A DNA stretch of 64,000 nt from Mycetocola tolaasinivorans (GTDB lineage Bacteria > Actinomycetota > Actinomycetes > Actinomycetales > Microbacteriaceae), in contig NZ_RCUX01000006.1 in assembly GCF_003667565.1 (NCBI RefSeq), positions 1 through 64,000 of the forward strand, written 5' to 3'. The notes beneath the pieces are model-generated. The model did no database searches and was not told the origin of the DNA. It was given only the letters and a program-made list of their open reading frames with translations. Shown here in pieces: positions 34,572-43,354 of the stretch. The translations under genes and the position numbers were made by a program. Position 1 is the stretch's first letter, and the number at the start of each line of letters is the position of its first letter.

Positions 34572-35431
34572 CGGGTACCTCGCAGGGGAGTGGGGGAAAC
34601 GGGAGTCGGGGTGGCGGGCCGCCGAGTGCGGCGCACACCCACCCGGCCCAGGCCGCTGACGGCCAGGAGCAGCAGGAACACCGCGATCAGTGAGACCAGC
34701 GAGATCGCCACGGACACAAACGGGTTCTGCCAGTTGATGATGTTGAGCGCGGTCTGCAGGTTGGTACGGTTCAGCAGCGAGGCGAGGGTGAACTCCCCAA
34801 ACACCACGGCCACGGTGATCAGCACCGCCGCCGAAATGCCGCTGCGCAGGTTGGGAACGGCCACGCGCCAGAGGAACCCGAACCAGGAGTCGCCGAGGGT
34901 GCGGCCAGCCTCGCTGAGCACCCGAATGCCGATCGCGTCGAGGTTCGACTTCAGCGCGCGATGCGCAAACGGCAGCACGATGATGCCGTACGCGAAGCCC
35001 AGGGACCACACATCCGTGCCCACGGTGCGACCAATGAACTGATACACCGGCACGTAACCCACCACGAGCACGATCGCCGGCAGCGAGAGCGGAATCAGAC
35101 AGATAAACTCCAGCACCCGCGACAGCCGGGGGAACTCCACCTCGACGTACACCATCGTCGGCACCAGGATCAGCAGCACCACCGCCACCGCGAAGGCCGA
35201 GAGGAGCAGCGAGTTGCCGATCCCGGTCCACACCACCTCGTAGGTGCTCGCGGCATCCGGGGCGAATAGGCTCGCCCAGTTATTCAGCGTGTGACCGCCG
35301 GTCTGGGGATCACGCAGCGTGAACTCGACCATCGAGGCGATCGGCACCGCGAACAGGGCGCCGATCACGGCCAGGATGATGATCCGGGTGGCCCGCGCCG
35401 GAGCCAGCGGGTGACGCGGCTTCGCGCTCAT
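34568..35431 (-). CDS. ABC transporter permease (PotC type)
   Basis: A 287-aa permease with six predicted helices and an EAA-type loop (IRVLSEAGRTLGDSWFGFLWRVAVPNLRSG). The ATG at 35431 overlaps the upstream permease stop by ATGA. It resembles the PotC/FbpB family serving small charged ligands such as polyamines, iron, phosphonates and opines rather than sugars. Confidence 0.88.
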
Positions 35432-36366
35432 ATCCGCCACCTCGCGGCCCGGCGCTGCACCAGCGCGTAGAGCGCCATCGCCACGGCCATGATCACCATC
35501 ATCGCCAGCGCCAGCACGCCGGCAACGTTCTCGCGCCCCAGCACGGTCTCACTACTGAGCGCGAGACGAATCTGCAGCGGCACGATGGGGGACGCCTGGT
35601 TGATGAGCGCGGCGGCGGTGGAGTACGCCGAAAAACCGTTGGTGAACAGCAGCAGGAAGCTGCCCACAAAGGAGGGGAAGAGCAGGGGCAGACCGATCCG
35701 CGTCCAGAACGTGAGGCGGGTACCACCGAGGGTCAGGTTGGCCTCGGCCCACTGCACCCGCAGCGTCTTCATGGCGGGGAGGAACACGATGATCATCAGC
35801 GGAACCTGGAAGTAGAGGTAGGGCAGGATCAGGCCGGGGAGCTCATACAGCCACACGCCGTCCTGATAGATATCAATGCCGAGTTCGCCGCGCAGGAACA
35901 CCGTGATCGCACCCTGAATACCGATGGTCGCGATGAACGCAAACGCCAGCATCACGCCACCAAACTGGGCGAGCACACTGGAAATCGAGGTCACCACGCG
36001 GGAGAGCAGGCGGGTCTCATCGAGGCCCATCATCGCAAAGCACACCAGGGCACCGATGATCGCGCCGAGCAGCGAGGTGAGCGCCGCGAGCCACAGCGAG
36101 CTGCCGATGGTGCGGAGGATCAGCGGATCGCCGAGCGCCGAGAGGTTGTCGAGGGTCCAGCCGCCATCGGCATCCTGAAAACCGCTGACCAGTGCGATGA
36201 CCGTGGGCACCGCGAGAAACAGCAGCACGTAGAGCGTGAAGGGCAGCAGGCCCACTCCGCGGCCCGCGGTCAGGGCGATTCGGGAACGCGAGCGCGCGGT
36301 GCCCCGGGTGCCCGAACGCCGGGTACCGGAGGATCCGGTACCCGGCGGGGTAACAAGCGAGGTCAC
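35428..36366 (-). CDS. ABC transporter permease (PotB type)
   Basis: A 312-aa permease. A basic Thr/Arg-rich N-terminus (TRRSGTRGTARSRSR) precedes six helices with EAA-like loop QWAEANLTLGGTRLTFWTRIGLP. The GTG start lies four bases after the binding-protein stop. It pairs with 34568-35431. Confidence 0.88.
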   Translation of the reverse strand: MTSLVTPPGTGSSGTRRSGTRGTARSRSRIALTAGRGVGLLPFTLYVLLFLAVPTVIALVSGFQDADGGWTLDNLSALGDPLILRTIGSSLWLAALTSLLGAIIGALVCFAMMGLDETRLLSRVVTSISSVLAQFGGVMLAFAFIATIGIQGAITVFLRGELGIDIYQDGVWLYELPGLILPYLYFQVPLMIIVFLPAMKTLRVQWAEANLTLGGTRLTFWTRIGLPLLFPSFVGSFLLLFTNGFSAYSTAAALINQASPIVPLQIRLALSSETVLGRENVAGVLALAMMVIMAVAMALYALVQRRAARWRI

Positions 36367-36370
36367 GTGG

Positions 36371-37492
36371 TTAGCCGACCGCGCGAGCCCAGTTGGTGCC
36401 GACCAGCTCGCCGGCCTTCTTCGACTGCTCGATGGTGGGGATCTCGTACTTCGTGGGGGCGGCGGGCAGACCGGCCAGAGCGGTCTTGTCCACGGTGCCG
36501 GCCTTCACCAGCGCGGCCTCGATCGGGCTGCGGGCACCGCTCTTGATCCACTCGTTCTGCTGCTCGGCCTGGTACAGGAACTCCTGCCAGAGGCGCGCGG
36601 CCGCCGGGTGCGGGGCATCCTTGTTGATGGCCTGGTAGAGGAAGCTGCCGTAACCGGTGCCCTCGGGGATGGTGACCTTCCAGGTGGGGAGGTCACGGCC
36701 GTAGGCCACGTTGGAGTAGTCGTAGGAGATGATCAGCTTGGTCTCACCCGACACCACGGTGGCCGAGCTCGGCTGCACGCTGATCAGGTTACCGGCCTTG
36801 TTGAGCTTCCCAAAGAAGTCGATTCCCGGCTGGAAGTTGTCGAGGGTGCCGCCCTCCTGCAGGGTTGCGAGACCCACGGCGGCGAGTCCCGGAGCGTTCT
36901 TGGTGGGGTCACCGGAGATGGCGAGACCCTTATAGTCGGCACCCAGCAGATCGTTGAAGGTCTTGGGCTCGGGCACCTTGGCGGAGTCGTATCCGATCGA
37001 GAGGAATCCACCCTCACCGGCGATGAAGTGACCATCGGCGTCCTTGAGGCTCGGGTCTACCTCGTCCCACGCCTGGTTGCGGTACACGGCGAGGTACTTC
37101 TCGCTGCTGTTCGCAATGGTGTCGCCGATGTTGAACACGTCGGGGGCAGTGTCGAGCCCCTTGTTGTTCTTCGCGGCGGCGATCTCATCGGCGCTGGAAC
37201 CGTTGGGCTGCAGCTCGTTGACCTTGATGCCGTACTTCTTGCTGAACGCATCGATGATGGCGCCGTAGTTGGCCCAGTCGCGCGGCAGCGCGATGACGTT
37301 GAGCTTGCCCTCGGCCTTGGCGGCCGCGGCGAGCTCATCGATGGTGCCGAAGTCCTTGAGGCTCTCGGCCGTGGCGGCCTTGGCGCTCGCCGAGTTCTCC
37401 GCGGGGGAGGCGCTGGCCGAGCAGCCGGCGAGCCCGAGGCCGGCAACGGTGAGCAGCGCAAGAGCGCTCACAAGACGAATCGAACGAGACAT
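36371..37492 (-). CDS. ABC transporter substrate-binding lipoprotein (type-2, PotD/Fbp-like)
   Basis: A 373-aa binding protein. The signal peptide ends in lipobox LAGC (Cys24). The mature part has features of type-2 periplasmic binding proteins for spermidine, iron, phosphonate or related ligands: KLNVIALPRDWANYGAIIDA, ELQPNGSSADEIAAAK, DVFNIGDTIAN, YDSAKVPEPKTFNDLL and IPEGTGYGSFLYQAIN. GGAGG-like bases precede the ATG. The ligand is not certain. Proximity to D-aminoacylase and D-amino-acid enzymes suggests N-acyl-D-amino acids or D-peptides (inference). Confidence 0.88.
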   Translation of the reverse strand: MSRSIRLVSALALLTVAGLGLAGCSASASPAENSASAKAATAESLKDFGTIDELAAAAKAEGKLNVIALPRDWANYGAIIDAFSKKYGIKVNELQPNGSSADEIAAAKNNKGLDTAPDVFNIGDTIANSSEKYLAVYRNQAWDEVDPSLKDADGHFIAGEGGFLSIGYDSAKVPEPKTFNDLLGADYKGLAISGDPTKNAPGLAAVGLATLQEGGTLDNFQPGIDFFGKLNKAGNLISVQPSSATVVSGETKLIISYDYSNVAYGRDLPTWKVTIPEGTGYGSFLYQAINKDAPHPAAARLWQEFLYQAEQQNEWIKSGARSPIEAALVKAGTVDKTALAGLPAAPTKYEIPTIEQSKKAGELVGTNWARAVG

Positions 37493-37662
37493 TGTTTCCT
37501 CCGGGGGAAAAGGAGTGGGGCGTGGGGATCGCCGGAAATGAGGGGGAGTGTTCCCTCATCGTCATCCTCTCTCCCGTTCGGGGGGCATCGCAAAGCGGTT
37601 CGACACGCTGCGTAACACGGGGTGCGTGCGAAACGACCAGACGGCGCGTCGCCGCGGTCTCG

Positions 37663-37818
37663 CTACCTGGTTGGCACCCATCCCGGGCCACGCAGCGCCC
37701 GGCCGGGCACGGCCTCCGTGCGCTCGCCCTCGGCGATCACCGGCACCCCGGCCACAAACACCCAGGAGATCCCGGCGGCCCGCTGCCGGGGCTCGGCGAA
37801 GGTGGCCCGGTCGGCGAT
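37663..37818 (-). pseudogene. 3'-end fragment of a second D-aminoacylase gene
   Basis: The minus strand reads the last 51 codons of a D-aminoacylase in frame: RATFAEPRQRAAGISWVF is visible and the fragment ends GWVPTR before a TAG at 37663. Bases 37675-37818 match 39289-39432 without gaps, with 7 mismatches in 144. The upstream part of the gene is missing, replaced at base 37819 by unrelated DNA. The fragment sits immediately upstream of the transporter operon, where the intact gene is likely to have been originally. Confidence 0.9.
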
Positions 37819-38143
37819 TTGTTTGAAAGCGAAAAACGCTGCAGATGACGCAAGTAGTCAGGCTCAGGCCAAGTTCGCCCAAAACACCTAGTATCAGGGT
37901 AAAGGTGATGCGTTCCGGCACTGCTCCTGGAACGCGCGCATGACGATTGAGATGGGTGCATCAGCCGCGAAGGGATTTGGGGATCGTCATGAGAGTGAGA
38001 CCCCAGCCGGTCCTGATAAGCGAATGGACCTCGCAAACAACGCTACTGGGCGGAGTGTTGGATCGGCAACGAAATCGAACGCTACCGCGTCGACCAAGTG
38101 TAAAGACCTCGCCAACCAGGGTCGACTCGTAACGTTGAAGTAG
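37819..38143 (+). pseudogene. Truncated DUF6973-like gene with an in-frame stop
   Basis: The plus frame reads CLKAKNAADDASSQAQAKF...NT, then TAG (37889-37891), then YQGKGDAFRHCSWNARM, GFGDRHE, MDLANNATGRSVG and ends TLK before TAG at 38141. The DAFRH..WN, D.HE and MDL.NN..GR motifs are the pattern I associate with DUF6973-type domains. The 5' end is cut at the repeat junction 37818/37819, and the amber codon interrupts the rest, so it is a pseudogene. Its base composition is visibly less GC-rich than the flanks. It is followed 27 bp later by 38170-39222. Confidence 0.7.
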
Positions 38144-38169
38144 AAAGGCGGGCCCGAGAAGGCCAAAAC

Positions 38170-39222
38170 ATGGATTCTCTCAATGAGGCCGGGCCAAAAG
38201 TATCGTTTGCTCGTTGGGCCGCTGCCGTAGCTTTCTTGCTCACGGCAGCGGCCCTGCTGGTACTCGTGTTTTTCCCCGGCTCATCTCTCGCGAGCGTTGT
38301 GAGTGAACGCCTAGGCGTTGCTCACCTCCTGGCGTTTAGCGCCATCTTTGGTCTGGTTCTCATCCTGGGAGCTGTTTGCGCAATCACGGTGTTACTTGCG
38401 CAACGCCGTATCCTGCGGCGCTCACCGGGACTTCGCAGCGTCACAATTTCTGCGACTGTGATGCTCCTCCTGGCAGGTTTGGGTTTGGTGCTGTGGCCCT
38501 CCGGTTCTTCGGTTCCCGTTGAGGCTGAACAATCCGCCGACGGAGCGAGAGGAACGCTGACAGTCGCTGTATATAACAGCCAGGACACGCTCACCGCGGC
38601 GGACTTGTTGCAGCTCGATAGACTCGGTAATCCGGATGTGATCGTCCTCCCCGAGGGAGGCGAGTATGCCGCCGAACGCGCAATTGCCAGCTCCGGTCTT
38701 CCGTTTACGGTCCATAGCACTCGCGATCAGGGCTTCACCGCTGCATACTCGGGCGGCATCGCCCCAACAACGATACTCACGCGTGCCGATCGTATCCAGT
38801 TCACTCAGAACGATGCCCTTCCCACCTCATTCGGCTCCGTTTCCCTCACCTCAGCGGATCGCGCGGGATACTCGATCCTGGGCGTCCATTCGGCTCCGCC
38901 CCTTCCCGCGCTGATGGATGCATGGCGTACCGACCTGAAAACCATTGCCGAGTCGGCCGCTTCGGAGATCCCCGACATTATTGCCGGTGACTTCAACGCC
39001 ACGCTTCGTCACGGCCCCCTCGCGCGAATCCAGGGGTATAAAGATGCCTCGCTTGCGTGTAGCGCACGCGGTGTGGGGACCTGGCCGCTGTCACTTCCGG
39101 ATTCGCTCGCTGCCCCCATCGATCATGTGCTGGTGCGATCGGACACGAAAATCCAGCGCTGTGCCTCCTCCCAGATCGGGCACGGCGACCATCGCGCGGT
39201 TATCGTCACTATCGCACGGTAG
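38170..39222 (+). CDS. Membrane-anchored endonuclease/exonuclease/phosphatase-fold protein
   Basis: A 350-aa protein. Three hydrophobic helices (about 15-37, 50-75 and 92-110) precede an extracytoplasmic EEP domain (about 125-350). Key catalytic features are VAVYNSQ, the metal-binding Glu in VIVLPEGGEY, ILGVHSAPPLP, IIAGDFNATLRHG, APIDHVLV and the final GHGDHRAVIV. EEP enzymes cleave phosphodiesters or phosphate esters (nucleic acids, phosphoinositides). The surface location suggests extracellular substrates. AGAAGG lies upstream. It lies in the inserted segment and its codon use is less GC-rich than its neighbours, consistent with transfer. Confidence 0.87.
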   Translation: MDSLNEAGPKVSFARWAAAVAFLLTAAALLVLVFFPGSSLASVVSERLGVAHLLAFSAIFGLVLILGAVCAITVLLAQRRILRRSPGLRSVTISATVMLLLAGLGLVLWPSGSSVPVEAEQSADGARGTLTVAVYNSQDTLTAADLLQLDRLGNPDVIVLPEGGEYAAERAIASSGLPFTVHSTRDQGFTAAYSGGIAPTTILTRADRIQFTQNDALPTSFGSVSLTSADRAGYSILGVHSAPPLPALMDAWRTDLKTIAESAASEIPDIIAGDFNATLRHGPLARIQGYKDASLACSARGVGTWPLSLPDSLAAPIDHVLVRSDTKIQRCASSQIGHGDHRAVIVTIAR

Positions 39223-39285
39223 CGCACCCCTGTGGTGGCCGGCCGAGTTCTGGAAGCTGGGTGAGTGATCAGCGCGGGTGTTGCG

Positions 39286-40938
39286 CTACACCCATCCCGA
39301 GCCACGCAGCGCCTGACCGGGCACGGCCTCGGTGCGCTCGCCCTCGGCGATCACCGGCACCCCGGCCACAAACACCCAGGAGATCCCCGCGGCCTGCTGC
39401 CGGGGCTCGGCGAAGGTGGCGCGGTCGGCGATGGTGTCCGGGTCGAAGACCACGAGGTCGGCCACCGCGCCCACGCGCAGCACGCCGCGATCCTCCAGGC
39501 CGAGGATCGATGCCGGACGCGAGGTGAGGTGCGCCACCGCCTCCTCAAGGCCCAGCACCCCCTCCTCACGCACGTAGTGGCCGAGGAAGCGTGGGAAGGT
39601 GCCCCAGGCGCGCGGATGGGGTTTGTCGCCCACGAGGATGCCGTCGCTCCCGCCGGTGTGCAGCGGGTGCCGCATCATGGTGCGCACGTTTGCCTCATCG
39701 CCCACGTGCTGGAGGATGGTGGTGGCCAATCCGTCCTGCTGGAGGAGCGCAAAGAACACCCCGGTGGGGTCATCCGTGGGCCAGGCCGCCGCGATCTCCG
39801 GCGGCACCAGCGAGCGGGTGCCGCCGCGCACACTCTGCGCGAGCCGCGCCACGGTGGACCCGACGATACCGCCGAGGGCGGGGTTACGCACGCCGGCAAT
39901 TTCGATGGTGTCCCAGTCGGTGACCACCCCGTGGCAGCCATCAGATCCGGTGACCTCCAGCTCGTGCCGAATCCGCTCGCGCTGCACGGGATCCTGAAGC
40001 CGCGCGAGGGTCTGGTCGGGGCCACCGGCGGCCGCCCAGCCGGGCAGCAGCGCCGAGAGCGTGGTGGAGCCGGGGAGGTACGGGTAGGTGTCAAACGAGA
40101 TGGCCACGCCGTCCACCGCGGCCTCCTCGATGAGCCGGATCAGCTCGCTCGCCCGCCCCGCATTCACGCCGAAGTTCATCGTGGCGTGGGTCAGGTGCAG
40201 GGCCACCCCCGAGCGCTTCGCGACCTCGACCATCTCCGCATACGCCTCGAGTGCTCCGCGGCCGTAGGAGCGCTGATGCGGTGCGTAGAATCCGCCATGA
40301 GCCGCCACCTCGGTGCACAGCGCCACGAGCTCATCGGTGTCCGCGAACATCCCGGGTACGTAGGTGAGCCCCGAGGACATCCCAAACGCGCCCTCACGCA
40401 TTCCGGCGGCCACCAGGGCGCGCATTGCGTCAATATCGGCGGGGGTCGCGGGCACGTTCTCGGTGCCGATCACGGCCATCCGGACGCTGCCCTGCGGCAC
40501 GAGGTAGGCCACGTTGAGCGCCGCACCCCGGTCGATCAGGTCGAGGTAGTCGCCCACGCTGCGCCAGGCAAAGTCAACGCTCGCGGGCTCGCCGTTCCAG
40601 CCGGTGATCTGGCGGCGCAGGATCGCCATGGTCGCATCCGTGGTGGGTGCATAGGAGAGGCCGTCCTGCCCCAGCACCTCGGTGGTCACGCCCTGGGAGA
40701 CCTTCGCCAGGTGCTCGCGATCGTGGAGCACCGCGAGATCGGAGTGCGCGTGCATGTCGATGAACCCGGGGGCCACCACCTGCCCGGCCACGTCAATTTC
40801 GAGGTGCGCGCCCGCGGGCACGGTGAGCCACTCGCCGAGGGCGGCGATCCGGCCATCGACAATCAGAACGTCACCCGGAACACTCGGTGCCCCCGTGCCG
40901 TCAACGATGCGGGCGTGACGCAGCAGGATGGTCTGCAC
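39286..40938 (-). CDS. N-acyl-D-amino-acid deacylase (D-aminoacylase)
   Basis: A 550-aa amidohydrolase. Metal-binding HxH in GFIDMHAHSDLAVL, further ligands in LHLTHATMNFG and HTGGSDGILVGDKPHPRAW, and the D-aminoacylase C-terminal barrel segment GLEEAVAHLTSRPASILGL. It releases D-amino acids from their N-acyl forms. It is nine bases downstream of the PLP enzyme on the same strand. The final 144 bp are duplicated at 37675-37818. The insertion between it and the transporter suggests that they were once one operon. Confidence 0.9.
   Translation of the reverse strand: MQTILLRHARIVDGTGAPSVPGDVLIVDGRIAALGEWLTVPAGAHLEIDVAGQVVAPGFIDMHAHSDLAVLHDREHLAKVSQGVTTEVLGQDGLSYAPTTDATMAILRRQITGWNGEPASVDFAWRSVGDYLDLIDRGAALNVAYLVPQGSVRMAVIGTENVPATPADIDAMRALVAAGMREGAFGMSSGLTYVPGMFADTDELVALCTEVAAHGGFYAPHQRSYGRGALEAYAEMVEVAKRSGVALHLTHATMNFGVNAGRASELIRLIEEAAVDGVAISFDTYPYLPGSTTLSALLPGWAAAGGPDQTLARLQDPVQRERIRHELEVTGSDGCHGVVTDWDTIEIAGVRNPALGGIVGSTVARLAQSVRGGTRSLVPPEIAAAWPTDDPTGVFFALLQQDGLATTILQHVGDEANVRTMMRHPLHTGGSDGILVGDKPHPRAWGTFPRFLGHYVREEGVLGLEEAVAHLTSRPASILGLEDRGVLRVGAVADLVVFDPDTIADRATFAEPRQQAAGISWVFVAGVPVIAEGERTEAVPGQALRGSGWV
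39289..39432. repeat. 144-bp repeat, intact-gene copy
   Basis: Direct repeat of 37675-37818 (constant offset 1614, no gaps, 7 mismatches), lying at the 3' end of the intact D-aminoacylase gene. The two copies flank the foreign-looking segment 37819-39288. The divergence of about 5% argues against a fresh target-site duplication and for recombination with a related sequence. Confidence 0.92.
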
Positions 40939-40947
40939 GGTGCTCGC

Positions 40948-42231
40948 CTAACCGAACTCGGTGGTGATGACGTCGACCGCGCGCGGACGCTCGGCGCGCA
41001 CATCATCGATCAGCACCAGGGCCCGCCACTTATCGAAGGTCGTGCAGGGGTGGGAGAGCCCGAGCCGGACCACGTCGCCCACCGAGATCTCGCTGCCCGC
41101 GGCCAGCTCCACAAACGTGTGCTGGTCATTCATCGCGGTGACGCGCGCCCCCGGCAGCTCCTCGACGCGCTCGCTGCCCAGGTGGCGCACGCCCTGCACC
41201 TCGGGCAGGCCCTCATCGAACGGGAAGTCGCGCTTGCCGCCATCGAGCAGGGCGAGGCCGGGCTCCGGCCGGGACACCACGGTGGACCACCCGTGGATCG
41301 CCGAGCGAAACTCCCGCGAACCGCCGCGGCCAAGCGGGGTGATCCCGCGGTAGAAGCCGTCGTCATGGGAGATGTAGGCCCCCGAGCGCAGCAGAACCTC
41401 GCGGCCCTCCGCGGGGGCGTGCCGCGCGGCGAGCACCTCGGCCACGACGTCGAAGTAGGCGCTGCCGCCCGCGGTCACGATCGCCGAGTCGATGCGCGGA
41501 TCGTAGCTGTCGCGCAGGGCGTCGTCGAGACCCGCGAGGCGAGTCAGGTAGTCGCGAATGATGGTGAGGGACGCCGCGTCGCCGTGGTGGGCCAGCGCGC
41601 CCTCGTATCCCGCAACACCCGCGAGGGCGAGCACTGAGGAGGCGGACACCGCGGACGCGATCTCGACGGCCTCCTCGTGGGTTCGTGCGCCGGTGCGGCC
41701 GCCGTGCTGGCCGAGCTCCACGAGCACCTCGAGCGGCCGCACCGCGGGTTCGGTGCGCAGCACGGTGTCCATGATCTCGACCGCCCGCAGGGAGTCCGCC
41801 CACACCACGATCCGGGTGTTCGTCTCGCGCAGTGCGGTGCCCACGAGCCGCAGATAGGCGGGCTGCACCAGGGCGTTCGCGAGCATGATGCGCGGGATGC
41901 CCCAGCCCAGCGCGACGCTCAGCTGCCAGGGCGTCGCCACCGTGATTCCCCAGGCACCGGCTTCCAGCTGCTGCAGCCACAGTGCCCGGCTCATGGTGGT
42001 TTTGCCGTGCGGGGCGAGGCCCACGCCGGCGCTCTCGCACCAGCCACGCATCGCCTCGATGTTGTCGCGAATCGCACCCTGATCGACGCTCACGAGCGGG
42101 GTCGTCAGTGAATCCAGCGGTGGCTGCGTAGCGCGCAGCGCCTCGGGGGTGATGCCGGCCGGCGCGGGCGGAAACGCCTTCAGTGGGCCGGAAGCGAGCG
42201 GATGGGCCATCGGGTCGATCGCGCCTGTCAT
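40948..42231 (-). CDS. PLP-dependent D-amino-acid enzyme (D-threonine aldolase / D-serine dehydratase family)
   Basis: A 427-aa fold-type III PLP enzyme. The barrel Lys that binds PLP is in GLAPHGKTTMSRALW. Metal-binding His and Cys expected near the C-terminus appear in AMNDQHTFVELA and LSHPCTTFDKW, as in D-serine dehydratases and D-threonine aldolases. It would convert the D-amino acids released by the adjacent deacylase to 2-ketoacids and ammonia, or aldehyde plus glycine. Which reaction it does cannot be settled from sequence reading alone. RidA, divergent from it, usually deals with the enamine by-products of such enzymes. Confidence 0.85.
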   Translation of the reverse strand: MTGAIDPMAHPLASGPLKAFPPAPAGITPEALRATQPPLDSLTTPLVSVDQGAIRDNIEAMRGWCESAGVGLAPHGKTTMSRALWLQQLEAGAWGITVATPWQLSVALGWGIPRIMLANALVQPAYLRLVGTALRETNTRIVVWADSLRAVEIMDTVLRTEPAVRPLEVLVELGQHGGRTGARTHEEAVEIASAVSASSVLALAGVAGYEGALAHHGDAASLTIIRDYLTRLAGLDDALRDSYDPRIDSAIVTAGGSAYFDVVAEVLAARHAPAEGREVLLRSGAYISHDDGFYRGITPLGRGGSREFRSAIHGWSTVVSRPEPGLALLDGGKRDFPFDEGLPEVQGVRHLGSERVEELPGARVTAMNDQHTFVELAAGSEISVGDVVRLGLSHPCTTFDKWRALVLIDDVRAERPRAVDVITTEFG

Positions 42232-42316
42232 CGGTAAAACCCCTGCCTGATTGGTGGGGCGTCCTCGCCCCGGTCTCGACGACCGTGTCCGTGGGCAGAT
42301 CGTTGTCGCCGAGTGC

Positions 42317-42345
42317 TTGCACCCGCCCTACGTATGTTCTAGCAT
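42317..42345 (+). promoter_or_regulatory. Sigma-70-type promoter for the RidA gene
   Basis: -35 TTGCAC (42317-42322) and -10 TAGCAT (42340-42345) separated by exactly 17 bp, on the plus strand. The predicted leader is about 75 nt to the GTG at 42430. Confidence 0.65.
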
Positions 42346-42429
42346 CGGGAATCGAACGCCGTCAACAGGTTGGCGCCCGGGGCGCGTTCGTCGCACCGGG
42401 TCCGGCATCCCCGCCCGAAAGGCCCCATC

Positions 42430-42834
42430 GTGTCAGAACGCATCGCCATTTCCACCACCGACGCCCCCGCCCCCGCGCACACCTTCTCGCAGGGCGTGCG
42501 CAAGGGCCCGTTTGTGCAGGTGTCCGGTCAGGGTCCGGTGGACCCCGCAACCAACGAGTACCTCTTCCCCGGCGACGTGGCCGCCCAGACCACCCGCACC
42601 CTGCAGAACGTTGAGGCGATTCTCGCGGCCGCCGGTGCCACGTTTGACGACGTGATGATGCTGCGCGTCTACCTCACCAAGCGCGAGGACTTCCCGATCA
42701 TGAACGACGCCTACGGTGAGTTCGTCTCGGCTCGCGTCACCTCGGGTGTGCTGCCCGCCCGCACCACCGTGTTCACCGGCCTGCCGCGCGAGGAAATGCT
42801 CGTCGAGATCGACGCGATCGCGCTGACCGACTAG
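42430..42834 (+). CDS. RidA/YjgF-family enamine/imine deaminase
   Basis: A 134-aa Rid protein. Typical elements: AHTFSQGVRKGPFVQVSGQG, VAAQTTRTLQNVEAIL, DDVMMLRVYLT and LPARTTVFTGLPREEMLVEID, with the Arg and Glu that hydrolyse reactive 2-aminoacrylate. GTG start with GAAAGG upstream. It is divergent from the D-amino-acid enzyme, whose enamine products it is well placed to remove. Confidence 0.92.
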   Translation: MSERIAISTTDAPAPAHTFSQGVRKGPFVQVSGQGPVDPATNEYLFPGDVAAQTTRTLQNVEAILAAAGATFDDVMMLRVYLTKREDFPIMNDAYGEFVSARVTSGVLPARTTVFTGLPREEMLVEIDAIALTD

Positions 42835-42849
42835 TCGATTACGCAACGC

Positions 42850-42888
42850 ACAACGCCCCTCCCGAACCTGAGTCGGGAGGGGCGTTGT
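42850..42888. terminator. Hairpin terminator between ridA-like and arsR-like genes
   Basis: A perfect 16-bp stem (ACAACGCCCCTCCCGA with its complement) around a 7-nt loop, followed by GGATTTT. It lies between convergent genes and can act on both. Confidence 0.85.
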
Positions 42889-42893
42889 GGATT

Positions 42894-43271
42894 TTAGGAG
42901 CCGTTATCCGCCGCGCAGCAGGCCTCGCGACCCTCGGGCGTCGCGCTGGCAATGCTGGCCAGGAGGCGCACCGGGGTGGCCAGGGCCTCGCAGCAGAGCT
43001 CGTAGACGTTCGCGCGGCCGCGCGGGGTGACGGTCACGAGCTCCAGCTCGCGCAGCGGTGCGAGGTGGTGGCTGACCAGGGTTTGGCTGAGGCCCGAGGC
43101 ATCGGTGAGTTCGCGCACCGTGAGGGGGCCGTCGGCGAGGAGCAGGACGAGGTGCAGGCGATTCGGGTCGCCGAGTGCACGCATGAGTGGCGCAAGGGCG
43201 TGAGCGCGCGCCGCGGGGTCATCTCCGGATTTCCGGGGCAGGGGCGTGAGCTCAAGGGTCGTGATGGTCAT
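42894..43271 (-). CDS. ArsR-family metalloregulator
   Basis: A 125-aa winged-helix repressor. DNA-binding segment LTVRELTDASGLSQTLVSHH followed by LAPLRELELVTVTPRGRANVYEL. Two Cys pairs (ELCCEAL and EACCAAD) lie in the C-terminal part, probable metal or metalloid ligands. The ATG at 43271 is chosen because it gives normal family length; no strong Shine-Dalgarno, so it might be leaderless. The inverted repeat 43300-43321 lies between it and the divergent flavoprotein. Confidence 0.88.
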   Translation of the reverse strand: MTITTLELTPLPRKSGDDPAARAHALAPLMRALGDPNRLHLVLLLADGPLTVRELTDASGLSQTLVSHHLAPLRELELVTVTPRGRANVYELCCEALATPVRLLASIASATPEGREACCAADNGS

Positions 43272-43299
43272 GTATCCAGTATTGCATGTCATTACTTCT

Positions 43300-43321
43300 A
43301 TTAACAGTCTATGCTGTTGAT
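43300..43321. promoter_or_regulatory. ArsR-type operator between divergent genes
   Basis: Imperfect palindrome ATTAACAG - 6 bp - CTGTTGAT (7 of 8 positions pair) in an AT-rich stretch, 29 bp from the arsR-like start and 34 bp from the flavoprotein start. Repression of both directions is inferred. Confidence 0.65.
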
Positions 43322-43354
43322 ACCTGTCAATCTGCATGAATGAATGGACGTGCC

